A stretch of DNA of 64,000 nt from NCBI RefSeq assembly GCF_903166545.1, contig NZ_CAESCH010000001.1:2980001-3044000 (forward strand), written 5' to 3'. The notes beneath the pieces are model-generated. The model did not search any database, had not been told where the DNA came from, and saw only the letters and a program-made list of their open reading frames with translations. Below, in pieces: positions 25,485 through 35,607 of this stretch; position 1 is the stretch's first letter; each line of letters begins with the position of its first letter. The position numbers and the translations under genes are program-made. The stretch is from Metabacillus schmidteae. Lineage in GTDB: Bacteria > Bacillota > Bacilli > Bacillales > Bacillaceae.

Positions 25485-28082
25485 TCAAATACTCTCTTGT
25501 TTCAACCCATCAATGATGTTCTCTTTTTTAATTTTTTGAATCGAGTAAAGCATAGACAATCCAACAATGATGAACATAATGACAATGACAAATGCCACAC
25601 TCATCCATGGGATCGCAAACCCGTATTCAAACGTTTGGCGTAGTCCAAGGTACATCAAATACATGATGATTCCGCTAATGGGGATTCCGTATGTTAGTGC
25701 TTTCATTCCATAAAAGATACTCTCGTAGTTTATCATTTTATTGAAGCCTTTTGGTGTCATCCCTACTGAACGTAGCATAGCGAATTCTCGTTTACGGAGG
25801 GCAATGCTTGTTGAGATGGTATTAAAAATATTGGCTATAGATATTAACGAGATTAATGTGATAAATCCGTATGTGAAGACTGACAACAAAAGGACCATTT
25901 GCTCTTGTTCTTGTCTTCTTTCATATACGTTATAAGCATACATATTTGATGATAGTGCATCATCCAATACTTTCTGTGTGCCAATTGGGTCAGATGAATT
26001 CATATACAAATATGGTTGAACTTCACTTTTTAGCTGCTTATTTGTTCCGATTAGTTTGTCGAGCGTTTTTTGTGTGACAATAAGATCAATTCCACCGACG
26101 CTTGCTGTTTGGACGCCCATTGGAACTTGGTCTGTTAATCCAGCAATTTTTACCATATTTAAAAATTCCTGATTTCCATTACCTTCATAATCCATCGTAA
26201 CTAAATCAAGCATCTGACCAACTTCGCTAAAAATCGTTTTTGATACAATGATTTTACCGGTTTCGGGATCTTCATATGATGTTTTTTCTATAACAATCGC
26301 ACTAGGCTGATCGACATTTTCCAGTATGTCACGATCTGCTCCAATTCGATTTGCATATTCTTGAAAACTATCAGTATCTAGTGCATGAATCGTTGCGTAA
26401 TAAGGATATTTTCCGTCCTTAAGACTAGAATTGTCCTCTTTCACGAAGTCACGTACTTCTTTTGATGCCATTTTTACATCGATCATCGCATTCACATTCA
26501 CTTCATTTAGCAATGTTGAATCCGTAACATAGTCAATGTTTCTAAGCGGTCTTAGTTCCTCTATGCTTATCCCGGATCCATGAACCTGGATATCGTAGCT
26601 AACATCGCCTTGAGCTAGCTCTAGTGATTTTTTAATATTGTCTGTGAAAAATGAAACCGCTAAAAATAAGACAATACTTATAACCAATGAAAACACAGTT
26701 GCTTGATATCTGCGTTTATTTCGTTTTAAGTTTTTAAGACCTATTTCAGCTTCTATCCCGAACAAACGGCGAACAAACTTAGACGTTTTCACTGCTTTTT
26801 GCGTTAATTTCACATCCTGCGTTTGACGAATTGCATCGATTGCTGACACTTTTGAAGCTCTTTTAGCAGGGTAAAACGTTGAGATGAAAATCGTTACGAC
26901 AGAAACAATACAAGCGACCATTATAGAAGCTGGCGTCACAATGACCTCTAGATTTACCGATGTATTAAGTGCATCGTGTAGATACGCATTAATAAAGGCA
27001 AATGTGACCATCATACCACCAATTCCAGAAAGTAAGCCAAGAGGAATACTAATGGCTCCGATGATGAACCCTTCAAAAAATACAGAATTACGTTTTTGTT
27101 TTTTCGTAGCACCAACACTCGAGAGCATTCCCAAATGTCTAGAACGTTCAGAAACACTTATCGCAAATGCATTATAAATGAGTGCCACTGAACCAACAAT
27201 AATAACAAGCATGATGATTCCCAAAAGTGTGAACAATGTGGTAAATAAGTTTTCATTTTTCGTTACGCCATAAAATCGAAGTAATTCCGTATTATAACTA
27301 ATTGTTTCAATGTTTATATTATGTTGTTTAGCAAGTTCTTCCGCATGCTTAAATAGTGACCTTTTCACCTTTTTTACATCAACGACTGCATCTACTTTTT
27401 CATCATTGCTTACTACACTTTTATCGATATAGCTTATGATTGTATAGCCTGGTGCCCATGAAGGCTCCCATTTTGGTCGTTTAATCTTACCAACGATGGT
27501 AAAGGTTTCTGTTGATTGAATCTTGAGATCTTCCGCTACTCCATTTTCATCTATTGTTAAACCATACGATTGATCTAGTCCCTCTTCTTGATTGTTACTA
27601 ACACGAGTTCCAATATCAAGAGTAAGCTTGTCACCAATTTCATACTTTACTTTCGCATTTTTTTCAATCTCATTAGAAATCACTACCTCGTTTTCAGCAT
27701 GAGGTAGACGTCCTTCCGATACCTCAATCGGAAATTGCTTGAATGCAGTTGTGTCATATTTTTTTATAAACAAATAGGGCTTACTATCATTTTCAGAATC
27801 TGGTAAGTATGCATATCCAACGTCTTTTGATAGCATGATCTTTTCAGTTTCATGATCCTTTTCAATGGCTTTTAGTTGTTCTTTATTTACGTCCTTATAT
27901 TTAACATGCCATTCACCATTTTGTGCGATATTCTCGCGAACCGTTAAGTTCAAAAACGATACACCTAGTGTTGCAACCGCTGTAATCATGGCAACCGATA
28001 TGATTACACCTATAATGGTTACGAGTGTTCTTCGTTTATTTTCTTTAAGATGTCGAATCGTAAGTTTGTTGATAATGTTCAT
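25485..28082 (-). CDS. FtsX-like ABC transporter permease (two permease modules)
   Basis: 865 residues. The N-terminal TM helix (RRTLVTIIGVIISVAMITAVATLG, about 16-38) is followed by a large extracellular domain (about 45-270), then three TMs (about 280-390, LFTLLGIIMLVIIVGSVALIY...). A second short repeat of the module begins near 450 (QATVFSLVISIVLFLAVSFFT) and ends with three TMs. This is the layout of bacitracin/antimicrobial-peptide type permeases and of LolE/MacB relatives. It overlaps the ATPase gene as ATGA. Export of, or defence against, a peptide or lipid is the likely role. Confidence 0.85.
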   Translation of the reverse strand: MNIINKLTIRHLKENKRRTLVTIIGVIISVAMITAVATLGVSFLNLTVRENIAQNGEWHVKYKDVNKEQLKAIEKDHETEKIMLSKDVGYAYLPDSENDSKPYLFIKKYDTTAFKQFPIEVSEGRLPHAENEVVISNEIEKNAKVKYEIGDKLTLDIGTRVSNNQEEGLDQSYGLTIDENGVAEDLKIQSTETFTIVGKIKRPKWEPSWAPGYTIISYIDKSVVSNDEKVDAVVDVKKVKRSLFKHAEELAKQHNINIETISYNTELLRFYGVTKNENLFTTLFTLLGIIMLVIIVGSVALIYNAFAISVSERSRHLGMLSSVGATKKQKRNSVFFEGFIIGAISIPLGLLSGIGGMMVTFAFINAYLHDALNTSVNLEVIVTPASIMVACIVSVVTIFISTFYPAKRASKVSAIDAIRQTQDVKLTQKAVKTSKFVRRLFGIEAEIGLKNLKRNKRRYQATVFSLVISIVLFLAVSFFTDNIKKSLELAQGDVSYDIQVHGSGISIEELRPLRNIDYVTDSTLLNEVNVNAMIDVKMASKEVRDFVKEDNSSLKDGKYPYYATIHALDTDSFQEYANRIGADRDILENVDQPSAIVIEKTSYEDPETGKIIVSKTIFSEVGQMLDLVTMDYEGNGNQEFLNMVKIAGLTDQVPMGVQTASVGGIDLIVTQKTLDKLIGTNKQLKSEVQPYLYMNSSDPIGTQKVLDDALSSNMYAYNVYERRQEQEQMVLLLSVFTYGFITLISLISIANIFNTISTSIALRKREFAMLRSVGMTPKGFNKMINYESIFYGMKALTYGIPISGIIMYLMYLGLRQTFEYGFAIPWMSVAFVIVIMFIIVGLSMLYSIQKIKKENIIDGLKQESI

Positions 28083-28762
28083 GGACGGATCACCTCATCC
28101 TTAGCAACCCTTCCATCTTCAATGGAAATGACACGATCCGCTTGTAGAGCAATACGTTCATCATGTGTAATAACGATCAGTGTCTGGTTAAACGTTTTAT
28201 TGAACATTTTTAAAAGCTCAATAATCTCCGCACTGTTCTTACTATCTAAATTGCCAGTTGGTTCATCTGCTAACATAATGGCCGGATTACTGATAAGAGC
28301 CCGTCCGATTGAAACGCGCTGTTGCTGACCACCAGAAAGCTGGTTAGGTAAATGAGTTAATCGATGTTCTAATCCTAATGTTGTGACGATGTTTTTCATT
28401 TGCACTGGATCGACTTTATGCTCATCCAGCAGCATTGGGAGAGTAATATTTTCCTCTACTGTTAAAATCGGAATCAAATTGTAAAACTGATAAATAAGTC
28501 CGATTTGTCTTCTTCTAAAAATTGCAAGTTGCGTTTCATCCAGGTCATAAATATCTGTTGAATTAATGAAAACCTTCCCGCTTGAAGGTCGATCAACACC
28601 TCCAAGAAGATGTAGCAGCGTCGACTTCCCTGAACCTGAAGGACCAATAATCGCAACAAACTCCCCTTTTTTCACTGAAAATGAAACATTATCAAGTGCT
28701 TTAACCGCTGTATCACTCTTGCCATATACCTTAGACAGATTTTCAATTTGTAAAATATTCAT
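28079..28762 (-). CDS. ABC transporter ATP-binding protein (MacB/LolD type)
   Basis: 227 residues with all motifs: Walker A GPSGSGKSTLLHLLGG (about 40-55), Q-loop at RQIGLIYQFYNLIP (about 85-95), signature LSGGQQQRVSIGRAL (about 143-157), Walker B AIMLADEPTGNLDSKNS (about 162-178) and switch histidine VITHDER (about 203). Length and motifs place it with the ATPases that pair with FtsX-type permeases, as the overlapping downstream gene confirms. GGAGGAAAAAGATA precedes the ATG. Confidence 0.93.
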   Translation of the reverse strand: MNILQIENLSKVYGKSDTAVKALDNVSFSVKKGEFVAIIGPSGSGKSTLLHLLGGVDRPSSGKVFINSTDIYDLDETQLAIFRRRQIGLIYQFYNLIPILTVEENITLPMLLDEHKVDPVQMKNIVTTLGLEHRLTHLPNQLSGGQQQRVSIGRALISNPAIMLADEPTGNLDSKNSAEIIELLKMFNKTFNQTLIVITHDERIALQADRVISIEDGRVAKDEVIRP

Positions 28763-28884
28763 TATCTTTTTCCTCCATATATCAATCTTACATTTAGTTT
28801 ATCTGTCTAATATGACAATAAAGTGACTAGCAAAGTGACAATTTATTCACATTAATGGGACAGGCGGTCAGGTCCGTTGCCCCT

Positions 28885-29892
28885 TTAAATAACCTGTTTA
28901 TAAAATTTAATAATAAATTGTGTTCCTTTTCCAACTTCAGTTTTCACTTCAATATCACCTTGCTGACTTTTGATGATGCTATATGACATTGCAAGGCCAA
29001 TTCCAACGCTATCTTCACCAGCATTTTTTCCTTTGTAAAACCGTTTGAATAGATAAGGCAATTCTTCCTTTAGAATTCCCTTGCCATTATCAGTAAGAAG
29101 TATCTCGGTAAATAATGCGTTTTCAGTAAACGATATGGTCAACTTTCCGCCTTGCTGTGTATGCTCCACACTGTTTTTCAAAATATTGAGTATCGCCTCA
29201 GCTGTCCAGTTGAAGTCACCAATAAACGATACTTCTTGATCGCCTATTACCTCTATAGTTTGCTGCTTAATATCCATCGGGATTAAAACAGGTTGAATAG
29301 CCCTTTCAATTAACTCGGAAATAAAGATCGTGTCTTTTTTAAAAGGAACCGTTCCAGCGTCAATTTTCGAGAGTTTTAATAAAGAAGTTACAAGCCAATC
29401 AATTCTTTCTAGCTGAACTCGTATGTTATTGGTGAACTCTTCTCGTTTTCCTTCATCAAGCTTTGCGTCACCTAAAAGATCAGCCATCACCATCATCGAT
29501 GTTAATGGGGTTTTAAGTTGGTGCGAGATATCTGAAATGGCATTCGTTAACTTCACTTTATCCTGCTGTAACAGTGAACGATGCTCAGATAGCATTAACG
29601 TTACTTTATAAATATCACTTTTTAAAATACTAAGTTCACCTTCATAATTATCACGAAGATCAAGTGTATAGTCACCACTTGAGATTTTACGTAAATATCC
29701 CGACAGCATTTCAATTTCACGGTATCTCCATTTTGTAAAAAGTAGGCTACAGGTAATGAGCAGAACGGAGGTTAGAAAAACCAATAAAGCTGCCTCTACG
29801 CCCGAAATAAGAAAGTACGTAACCACAGTAGATACTATCGTAATAAAAAGTAACGCTAGTAGAAAAATTTGAATCTCTCTGTTTCGTAGCAT
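28885..29892 (-). CDS. Sensor histidine kinase, intramembrane-sensing type
   Basis: 335 residues from ATG 29892, chosen for GGTGACTAGG before it; an ATG 30 bp upstream lies inside the regulator gene. Two TMs near the N-terminus (about 10-28 and 34-53) are separated by only about five residues, so no sensor domain is exposed. The dimerisation box SDISHQLKTPLTSM (phosphorylated His, about 124) and ATP-binding N box (AEAILNILKNSVEH), G1 (LTDNGKGI) and G2 (GIGLAMS) boxes follow. Kinases of this type usually sense cell-envelope stress through the cognate ABC transporter. Confidence 0.88.
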   Translation of the reverse strand: MLRNREIQIFLLALLFITIVSTVVTYFLISGVEAALLVFLTSVLLITCSLLFTKWRYREIEMLSGYLRKISSGDYTLDLRDNYEGELSILKSDIYKVTLMLSEHRSLLQQDKVKLTNAISDISHQLKTPLTSMMVMADLLGDAKLDEGKREEFTNNIRVQLERIDWLVTSLLKLSKIDAGTVPFKKDTIFISELIERAIQPVLIPMDIKQQTIEVIGDQEVSFIGDFNWTAEAILNILKNSVEHTQQGGKLTISFTENALFTEILLTDNGKGILKEELPYLFKRFYKGKNAGEDSVGIGLAMSYSIIKSQQGDIEVKTEVGKGTQFIIKFYKQVI

Positions 29893-29893
29893 C

Positions 29894-30583
29894 CTAGTCA
29901 CCAACCTTATAGCCCATACCACGTATCGTTTTTATAATGGTTGGATTTTGCGGTTCATCTTCTAGCTTTTCACGTAATCTTTTTATGTAAACCGTTAATG
30001 TATTATCATTGACAAAGTCACCTGCTACATCCCAAATTCGATCAAGCAATTGAGTTCTGGTGAGAACCTGTCCAACATGGTTCCCAAAGATTAGAAGAAG
30101 ACGATATTCCAATGCAGTGAGCAGCACCTCCACCCCATTTTTATACACCTTGCCTTCTAATGTATTGATGCGGATGTTTTTGATATCAATGATATTTTTT
30201 GATTGTGCTGTTGCTTGCTTATTGTATCGGCGTAACACTGACTTAATTCTAGAAAGCAATTCTCGTATTCGAAACGGCTTAGTAATATAATCATCAGCCC
30301 CCATATCAAGTCCCATCACAACATTGACTTCATCATCCAAGGCTGTTAAAAAGATAACCGGCTTATCTGAGCTTTTCTTCACCAACTCACATAGCTCATA
30401 GCCACTTCCATCTGGTAAAGACAAATCAAACAAGCACAAATCAATATCATGTAGCTGCTGCATAATCACTTTATTTGCCTGTTCAGTATTGTAGCAAACA
30501 ACAGTTTCGAACTCCTCCTGCTTTAATGAGTAATCTAGACCCATTGCAATTGTTTTATCATCCTCGACAAGTAATATTTTCAT
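29894..30583 (-). CDS. OmpR-family response regulator
   Basis: 229 residues from ATG 30583 (AAAGGTG upstream; a GTG three codons earlier is inside the ribosome site). The receiver domain has the acid pair EDD (about 8-10), phospho-Asp in LCLFDLSLPDGSGYE (about 52) and Lys in DDYITKPFRIRELL (about 101). The winged-helix output follows (LTALEYRLLLIF ... YIKRLREKLEDEPQNPTIIKTIRGMGYKV). It is first in the four-gene operon regulator-kinase-ATPase-permease and presumably activates the transporter genes. Confidence 0.93.
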   Translation of the reverse strand: MKILLVEDDKTIAMGLDYSLKQEEFETVVCYNTEQANKVIMQQLHDIDLCLFDLSLPDGSGYELCELVKKSSDKPVIFLTALDDEVNVVMGLDMGADDYITKPFRIRELLSRIKSVLRRYNKQATAQSKNIIDIKNIRINTLEGKVYKNGVEVLLTALEYRLLLIFGNHVGQVLTRTQLLDRIWDVAGDFVNDNTLTVYIKRLREKLEDEPQNPTIIKTIRGMGYKVGD

Positions 30584-30634
30584 ATCTAACACCTTTTCTT
30601 GATTCGTTTCAATCTTTATTATTTAAAAACTGAA

Positions 30635-31018
30635 CTATTTTTTAACGATACCCACGTCTTTGTTTTTTCTATTCCTTACTTCTTCCATCTTCTGATAAAA
30701 GCTTTCCTCTAAATCAATGTCGAAGTAATTAGCAAATTTAGTGATGTAGGCAAGACAATCAGCAAATTCATTCCCGAGTTCATTTTTTACGCTAGCCTTC
30801 GCCATTTCAAATGCTTTCTCTTCATCCATTCCCTCATTAATAAGTGTATTCGTCATATTAAAAGCTTTACGTAATTCTTCAGCTATCTCAGCAACCTCAG
30901 TGGTTAGTAGCATGTAATTATTTAATAGAGAAGCTTTTGTTCTTTCATAATGATCCGTTTTGATTTCCCAGTTCATCTCGTTTTGATATTGCTTTGAAAA
31001 CTCTTGTAGTTTTTTCAT
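30635..31018 (-). CDS. MazG-like nucleotide pyrophosphohydrolase
   Basis: 127 residues from ATG 31018 (GAGGG upstream; an ATG 57 bp earlier has no ribosome site). The MazG metal-binding motif is visible as TTEVAEIAEELRKAF (about 35-49) and ELGNEFADCLAYI (about 75-87). The fold is all-alpha with an expected EExxE...ExxD pair coordinating Mg2+. It would hydrolyse (d)NTPs to monophosphate and PPi. It lies just upstream of the two-component operon but is probably separate. This is the first of three MazG-type genes in the window. Confidence 0.8.
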   Translation of the reverse strand: MKKLQEFSKQYQNEMNWEIKTDHYERTKASLLNNYMLLTTEVAEIAEELRKAFNMTNTLINEGMDEEKAFEMAKASVKNELGNEFADCLAYITKFANYFDIDLEESFYQKMEEVRNRKNKDVGIVKK

Positions 31019-31084
31019 CTCTGTTATCCCTCTTTTGTTCTTGTGTATTAGTATGATTATATAACTTATTATCATTGTAATATA

Positions 31085-31917
31085 GAATAAGTTACTTTCA
31101 CCGCTATACTAGCTGATCGCTATAGATGGTCTTTTTTAATAAGAAAAAACACTTTATTCTTATTATTTCTAAGAAGAATGAAGTGCAAATATAGAAAGTT
31201 ATGAAGTTTTATATATATAAGGTAAGACTGTACACAAGCTAATTATTATCTACTATCTTCTTCACCATTAATCATGGTCAGATTTAATATTTCTGATGTG
31301 CGAACGATCATACAATAGCTAAACGTGATCACTTTCTCATTTCGATTCTTAAAAACACAGTTTGTTGGTGTTCACTAAAATTTATAACTTACTTTTACAT
31401 AGATAGCTATATCTATATCTCTGACACACAGTTGATGAAAATCATAGTTTATCGATGTCCTTTACCTATTCACTAAACGCTTTGTTCACCCTTAAAACCC
31501 ACTATAAACGTTTGTTCTTACGCTAGTTTTACTAAGAATACAGAAAGGTATCAAATATCAACATTTACCCTTAACAGAGACTTATTAAAAAGAAATATAT
31601 CCTTTTAAAAAATACTCACTATCTTCAAGTATTCTAGAAAGTCTTTATTATGTGTTGGGGAAATTGTGTGGCTAAAATAAGGTAATGTAACTTATATACA
31701 TGCCCTGAACATAATAAACACGGGGACAGATCTACTGTTTTCTTTTGTAAACTTTTTGAAACATACGAACCGTCACGGTGTTTCCCTTTACGGGGTATTT
31801 GTCAAAAAGACATAGGCTTAATTATTATTTTCAAGTAGTTTTTATTATTGCACAAAAAATGCATTTCATCTTTTCCCCTTCTATCGATTAAAAATAGTTG
31901 ATTAATTCTTTTAACAA
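31085..31917. other. Long intergenic region with hairpin and REP-like repeat
   Basis: About 830 bp without a gene I can support. A hairpin (ACTTTATTCTT / AAGAATGAAGT, about 31151-31188) lies near its left end. A full 68-bp REP-like palindrome is at 31716-31783. The remainder is AT-rich and shows no coding pattern in either strand. Confidence 0.5.
31716..31783. repeat. REP-like palindrome, copy 2
   Basis: 68 bp, AAACACGGGGACAG ... CCGTCACGGTGTTT, sharing more than nine of ten bases with copy 1 at 25223-25290, including the inner TAAACTTTTTGAAACATACG. Confidence 0.75.
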
Positions 31918-33651
31918 TTATTCACTTACAAAATTCACTTTAAATTCACATGCTAGTTTTAATGAAGACCACCCCTTAGCTTGTCCCGCACTAAATTTTA
32001 CTCTTAATGATAGTTCCTCATGGTTATCATTCCATCTTAAAGTTGTCTGTATTGGACTAGGGTACTTCGGAAATACGGTAATCATACTGTTAACATTACC
32101 GTGTTCCAAAATAACGCTATCATTCTGTTTATAAAATGTAATGACTATCATTGAACTACCAAGAAGTGCTTTAACACCTTTACGTAATTGTCCCTGGTTA
32201 GCTTCACTCAATCTTTGACCTAAAACTGCTGATACTTCTTTTAGACTTTCTGTATGATCAATTACCTCATGTAAAAACTTTTCTCTTACCTCATTAACCA
32301 CTTTAGTAAGAGATCCAATATCAAAATATTGCTCACTTAAAATTTGACCAATTCCAGGATTTTTCGCAGTAATTTTATTAGTTTTTCTTGTTAAAGCCTT
32401 TAATGATATAGATTCCTCAATATATTTGTTGTCAACTATTAATATTAGTTTTAAATCACTAGTATCAAGTCTATCTTTAATATAATTATTAGGTACTAAC
32501 TGAATACCATCAATTATATACTGGCTATATTTCTTCCGAAGGTATTCAAATAGTTTTTTAATAGTAATTTCGGAGGCATCTTTTAAATTTAACAAATCAC
32601 TATGTGTTATTACTGGTGCATATTTTTCTAAAATAATTTGAAATTCTTGCGGCTCTATCTGATTTATTTCTGGTTTTGTTTTAAGAATTTGATAATAAAC
32701 CATGGCTTCATTACATTTTCCTACAGCGTTACTAATATTTTGAGATTTTGTCTTGTTATGTTTATTTATGATTTCCTCAAACTTTATTAAAGTACTTTTA
32801 TTAAATTGCAAAATATTTTTTTCAGTAGGAAACTGTTCATAACTCGTAGCTAATTTAATTGAAGAAACAGGGCTACTTTCAAATTTAAACCTAAGAAGTA
32901 GCGACTCTTTATCACATCTAATACCTATTGAATAATTTCCTTTTTTATAAATTTTAATGTCTTTTTCAAAATTTATATCACTTTTAAATTCTTCCACAAA
33001 CAAACATTTGTTCTCTTTGGTGTATCGGGTTATAATATTAGTACTATCAGACATTAATAATACTTTAAAGGCATTCCTAATCCCTGTTTGACCTTTATTA
33101 AATTCATCCTTCATTAATTGAAAACAATACTCTCTAAGGTTAAACAAAAAGATTTGTCGATTAGATTCAATTTCTTTTGTAAACTCAGGAAAGTAGCTTT
33201 TTACTTTTTTCTTAATACCTTGTATATTATCATAAGTAGTTTTCTTTTCCCGTTTATTAACTACTACTTTCAAAAAATTGTAATACTCATTCTTAAAGTA
33301 ATCATTAAAATAATGTTGTAATTCTTCCGAAAGAAAATATTTTTTAAGGAAACTTAGTGCTCCTATGTTTTTGGGTTGTATGGAAGCATTTCCTTTAATG
33401 TAGAAAAGGTTTACTTTGACTTCTTCGTAACTATGAAGACGTAAACAAAGATCAGGGCTAAAATCAGGTTTTTCAGTTTCAAATTTATTTATTATACTTT
33501 TAATATTTGGATAAAGCTTAACGATATAATCAACAGTTTCTCTCGTTGTTTCAGAGTATTCATTTATTGATTCATTATTAATATAGTTATTTAATGCTGA
33601 AGAAACATCCACTACATGTTGATCGCCAATTCTACGAGATATTTTCATCAT
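31918..33651 (-). CDS. Candidate restriction endonuclease with duplicated domain
   Basis: 577 residues from ATG 33651 (TAGGAG upstream). I do not recognise the family. A DTSDLKLILIVDNK stretch (about 397-411) followed by ESISLKALTRK (about 416-426) is compatible with a PD-(D/E)XK-type core, and NPGIGQILSEQYFD follows it. The blocks at about 185-271 and 485-577 resemble each other (LRKxxKxLL, xSLxLRxKF, SxKLAxxxE). The gene diverges from a cytosine-5 methyltransferase, the usual layout of a type II R-M system, so a restriction role is inferred from context. Confidence 0.5.
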   Translation of the reverse strand: MMKISRRIGDQHVVDVSSALNNYINNESINEYSETTRETVDYIVKLYPNIKSIINKFETEKPDFSPDLCLRLHSYEEVKVNLFYIKGNASIQPKNIGALSFLKKYFLSEELQHYFNDYFKNEYYNFLKVVVNKREKKTTYDNIQGIKKKVKSYFPEFTKEIESNRQIFLFNLREYCFQLMKDEFNKGQTGIRNAFKVLLMSDSTNIITRYTKENKCLFVEEFKSDINFEKDIKIYKKGNYSIGIRCDKESLLLRFKFESSPVSSIKLATSYEQFPTEKNILQFNKSTLIKFEEIINKHNKTKSQNISNAVGKCNEAMVYYQILKTKPEINQIEPQEFQIILEKYAPVITHSDLLNLKDASEITIKKLFEYLRKKYSQYIIDGIQLVPNNYIKDRLDTSDLKLILIVDNKYIEESISLKALTRKTNKITAKNPGIGQILSEQYFDIGSLTKVVNEVREKFLHEVIDHTESLKEVSAVLGQRLSEANQGQLRKGVKALLGSSMIVITFYKQNDSVILEHGNVNSMITVFPKYPSPIQTTLRWNDNHEELSLRVKFSAGQAKGWSSLKLACEFKVNFVSE

Positions 33652-33770
33652 TTTCACTCCTATTTAACAAACATTTTAACTCATTTTTTGAAAGTATTAC
33701 ACAGAATAATAAATACTGACCTTTTTTTATTATTAATGTTAAAATAATCAAGAGTCTTGGAGGTGCTTGT

Positions 33771-35057
33771 ATGAGAATTGAAGAAAGAGGTAGAGCGAAA
33801 TACCGACCATTAAAGGAATATGATATTGATAAAGTTAAACTTTTATTAATAGATAAAATAAAACATGAACAAGAAATGGTACTTGCCATGGCTAACGTAG
33901 ATGAAATAGACGAAATAGATCTAGATTTTAACAAAATTAATTTAGTGAGTTTGTTTTCTGGATGTGGTGGTTTAGATCTTGGTGTCGAATTAGCAGGATT
34001 AGATGCAGTAATTGGGAGACAGAATACTAATCTTGCCTTATCTAATCAAAATAATTTTAATAAGAATAGAAATAAAAGTATTTTTCATACTATATATTCA
34101 GTTGATATGTTTAAGGAAGCAAATCAAACCTATATGCTTAATTTTCCAGATTCTGTGATTCAGAAAGAAAAGGACATAAGAAAAATAAATTTTTTCCCAA
34201 CATGTGATATTGTATTGGGCGGCTTTCCTTGCCCTGGCTTTAGTGAAGCAGGTCCTAGATTAATTGATGATGAACGTAATTTTTTGTATATCCACTTTAT
34301 TCGCTGCTTAATACAAACTAAGCCTGCCTTTTTTATTGCAGAAAATGTTAAAGGTATGTTAACTCTAGGAAAAGGTGAAGTAATTAAGCAAATTATTCAA
34401 GATTTTGAATCAGCGGGCTATAAAGTAAAATATAAACTTGTTAATGCAAGAGACTATGGTGTACCACAACTTCGAGAACGTGTATTTATTGTAGGTGTTA
34501 GAGAAGACATTGACTTTGAATATGATTTTCCTGCTCCTACACATGGTAACAATGACAATCAAAAACCATATGTCACATTAAAAGATGCTATAGGGGATTT
34601 AGAAGCAGATCCAGGAGAATGGTATGAAGGAAGCTTTTCATCTATTTACCTCTCACGTAATCGAAAAAAGCAATGGGACGAACAAAGCTTCACAATTCAA
34701 GCTTCTGGTAGACAAGCCCCACTACACCCAGGTGGTAACCCAATGAGAAAAGTTGGACCTGATAAATGGGAATTACCCGGTAGTGTAGAGTCGCATAGAA
34801 GACTTTCAATAAAAGAAATAGCACGAATTCAAACTTTCCCTGATTGGTTTAAATTTTCGGATGGGAATCAAGCTATCAGTACTAATGGCAGATTAAATAA
34901 AATATATAAACAAATTGGGAATGCAGTCCCTGTTGAACTTGCTAGGGCTATTGCCTATCCTATCGCAGAGTGGAGTTTGAAAAATATAGAGACAGTAATC
35001 GAAAAGAGAATAAACTCACAACAACTTGAATTATTTGATTCAATCAACAAGAATTAG
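33771..35057 (+). CDS. DNA cytosine-5 methyltransferase
   Basis: 428 residues. Motif I LVSLFSGCGGLDLGVELAG (about 57-75, SAM binding), motif IV GGFPCPGFSEAG with the catalytic Cys (about 149-160), motif VI FFIAENVKGM (about 186-195), motif VIII QLRERVFIVG (about 231-240), a variable region (about 265-360) and motif X NAVPVELARAIA near 388. PCPGFS replaces the commoner PCQxFS. An unusual N-terminal extension of about 55 residues precedes motif I. GGAGGTG lies seven bases before the ATG. It would methylate C5 of cytosine at a site set by the variable region and protects from the divergent enzyme. Confidence 0.92.
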   Translation: MRIEERGRAKYRPLKEYDIDKVKLLLIDKIKHEQEMVLAMANVDEIDEIDLDFNKINLVSLFSGCGGLDLGVELAGLDAVIGRQNTNLALSNQNNFNKNRNKSIFHTIYSVDMFKEANQTYMLNFPDSVIQKEKDIRKINFFPTCDIVLGGFPCPGFSEAGPRLIDDERNFLYIHFIRCLIQTKPAFFIAENVKGMLTLGKGEVIKQIIQDFESAGYKVKYKLVNARDYGVPQLRERVFIVGVREDIDFEYDFPAPTHGNNDNQKPYVTLKDAIGDLEADPGEWYEGSFSSIYLSRNRKKQWDEQSFTIQASGRQAPLHPGGNPMRKVGPDKWELPGSVESHRRLSIKEIARIQTFPDWFKFSDGNQAISTNGRLNKIYKQIGNAVPVELARAIAYPIAEWSLKNIETVIEKRINSQQLELFDSINKN

Positions 35058-35127
35058 ACATTAGTATTGATATTCAGATAATTGACTTATGGTTATAAAA
35101 TTTCAATAACAACTTTGATTATTACAT

Positions 35128-35170
35128 CCCCTTAGACAACATTTTAAATATTTCTATATTGTCTAGGGGG
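35128..35170 (+). terminator. Terminator of the methyltransferase gene
   Basis: CCCCTTAGACAA and TTGTCTAGGGGG form a strong stem with an AT-rich loop, followed by ATTTAT. It is 70 bp past the stop. The rest of 35171-35607 shows only a hairpin at 35409-35440 (AAAACAT / ATGTTTT core). Confidence 0.7.
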
Positions 35171-35607
35171 ATTTATACCTGGCAACTAATGCCATCTTCA
35201 CACCTTAATCTACTTGCTATTTTCTCGCATCTATTCTTCATAATTATGGGCTTTCGAAATTAATGATCCATATTCTTTCGTGATAAAATCCAAAACTTTT
35301 AGGTCTTATAGCTATCGATTTGTACAATGCAATTATAATCCAGTAGTTGTTCTTATCGATTCTTTCTAAGTACATTCATTATTCGAGTGTACCTTTGTTT
35401 ATATAAACAAAACATAGCAAGCTGAAGCCTGCCATGTTTTATCAAAAAAATATCCTATTTCTAAATTAAAAATTCTAATTAATCAGTTTAAAAATCTTCC
35501 TAAAAACTGGAATTGGATAATAAGAGTTACAGAAACAGGAAAAATTATGGACCAATAGACTAGTTCATCTTCTCCATTTAAAGGTGTTAGAAAAGAGAAA
35601 TAGAGGC

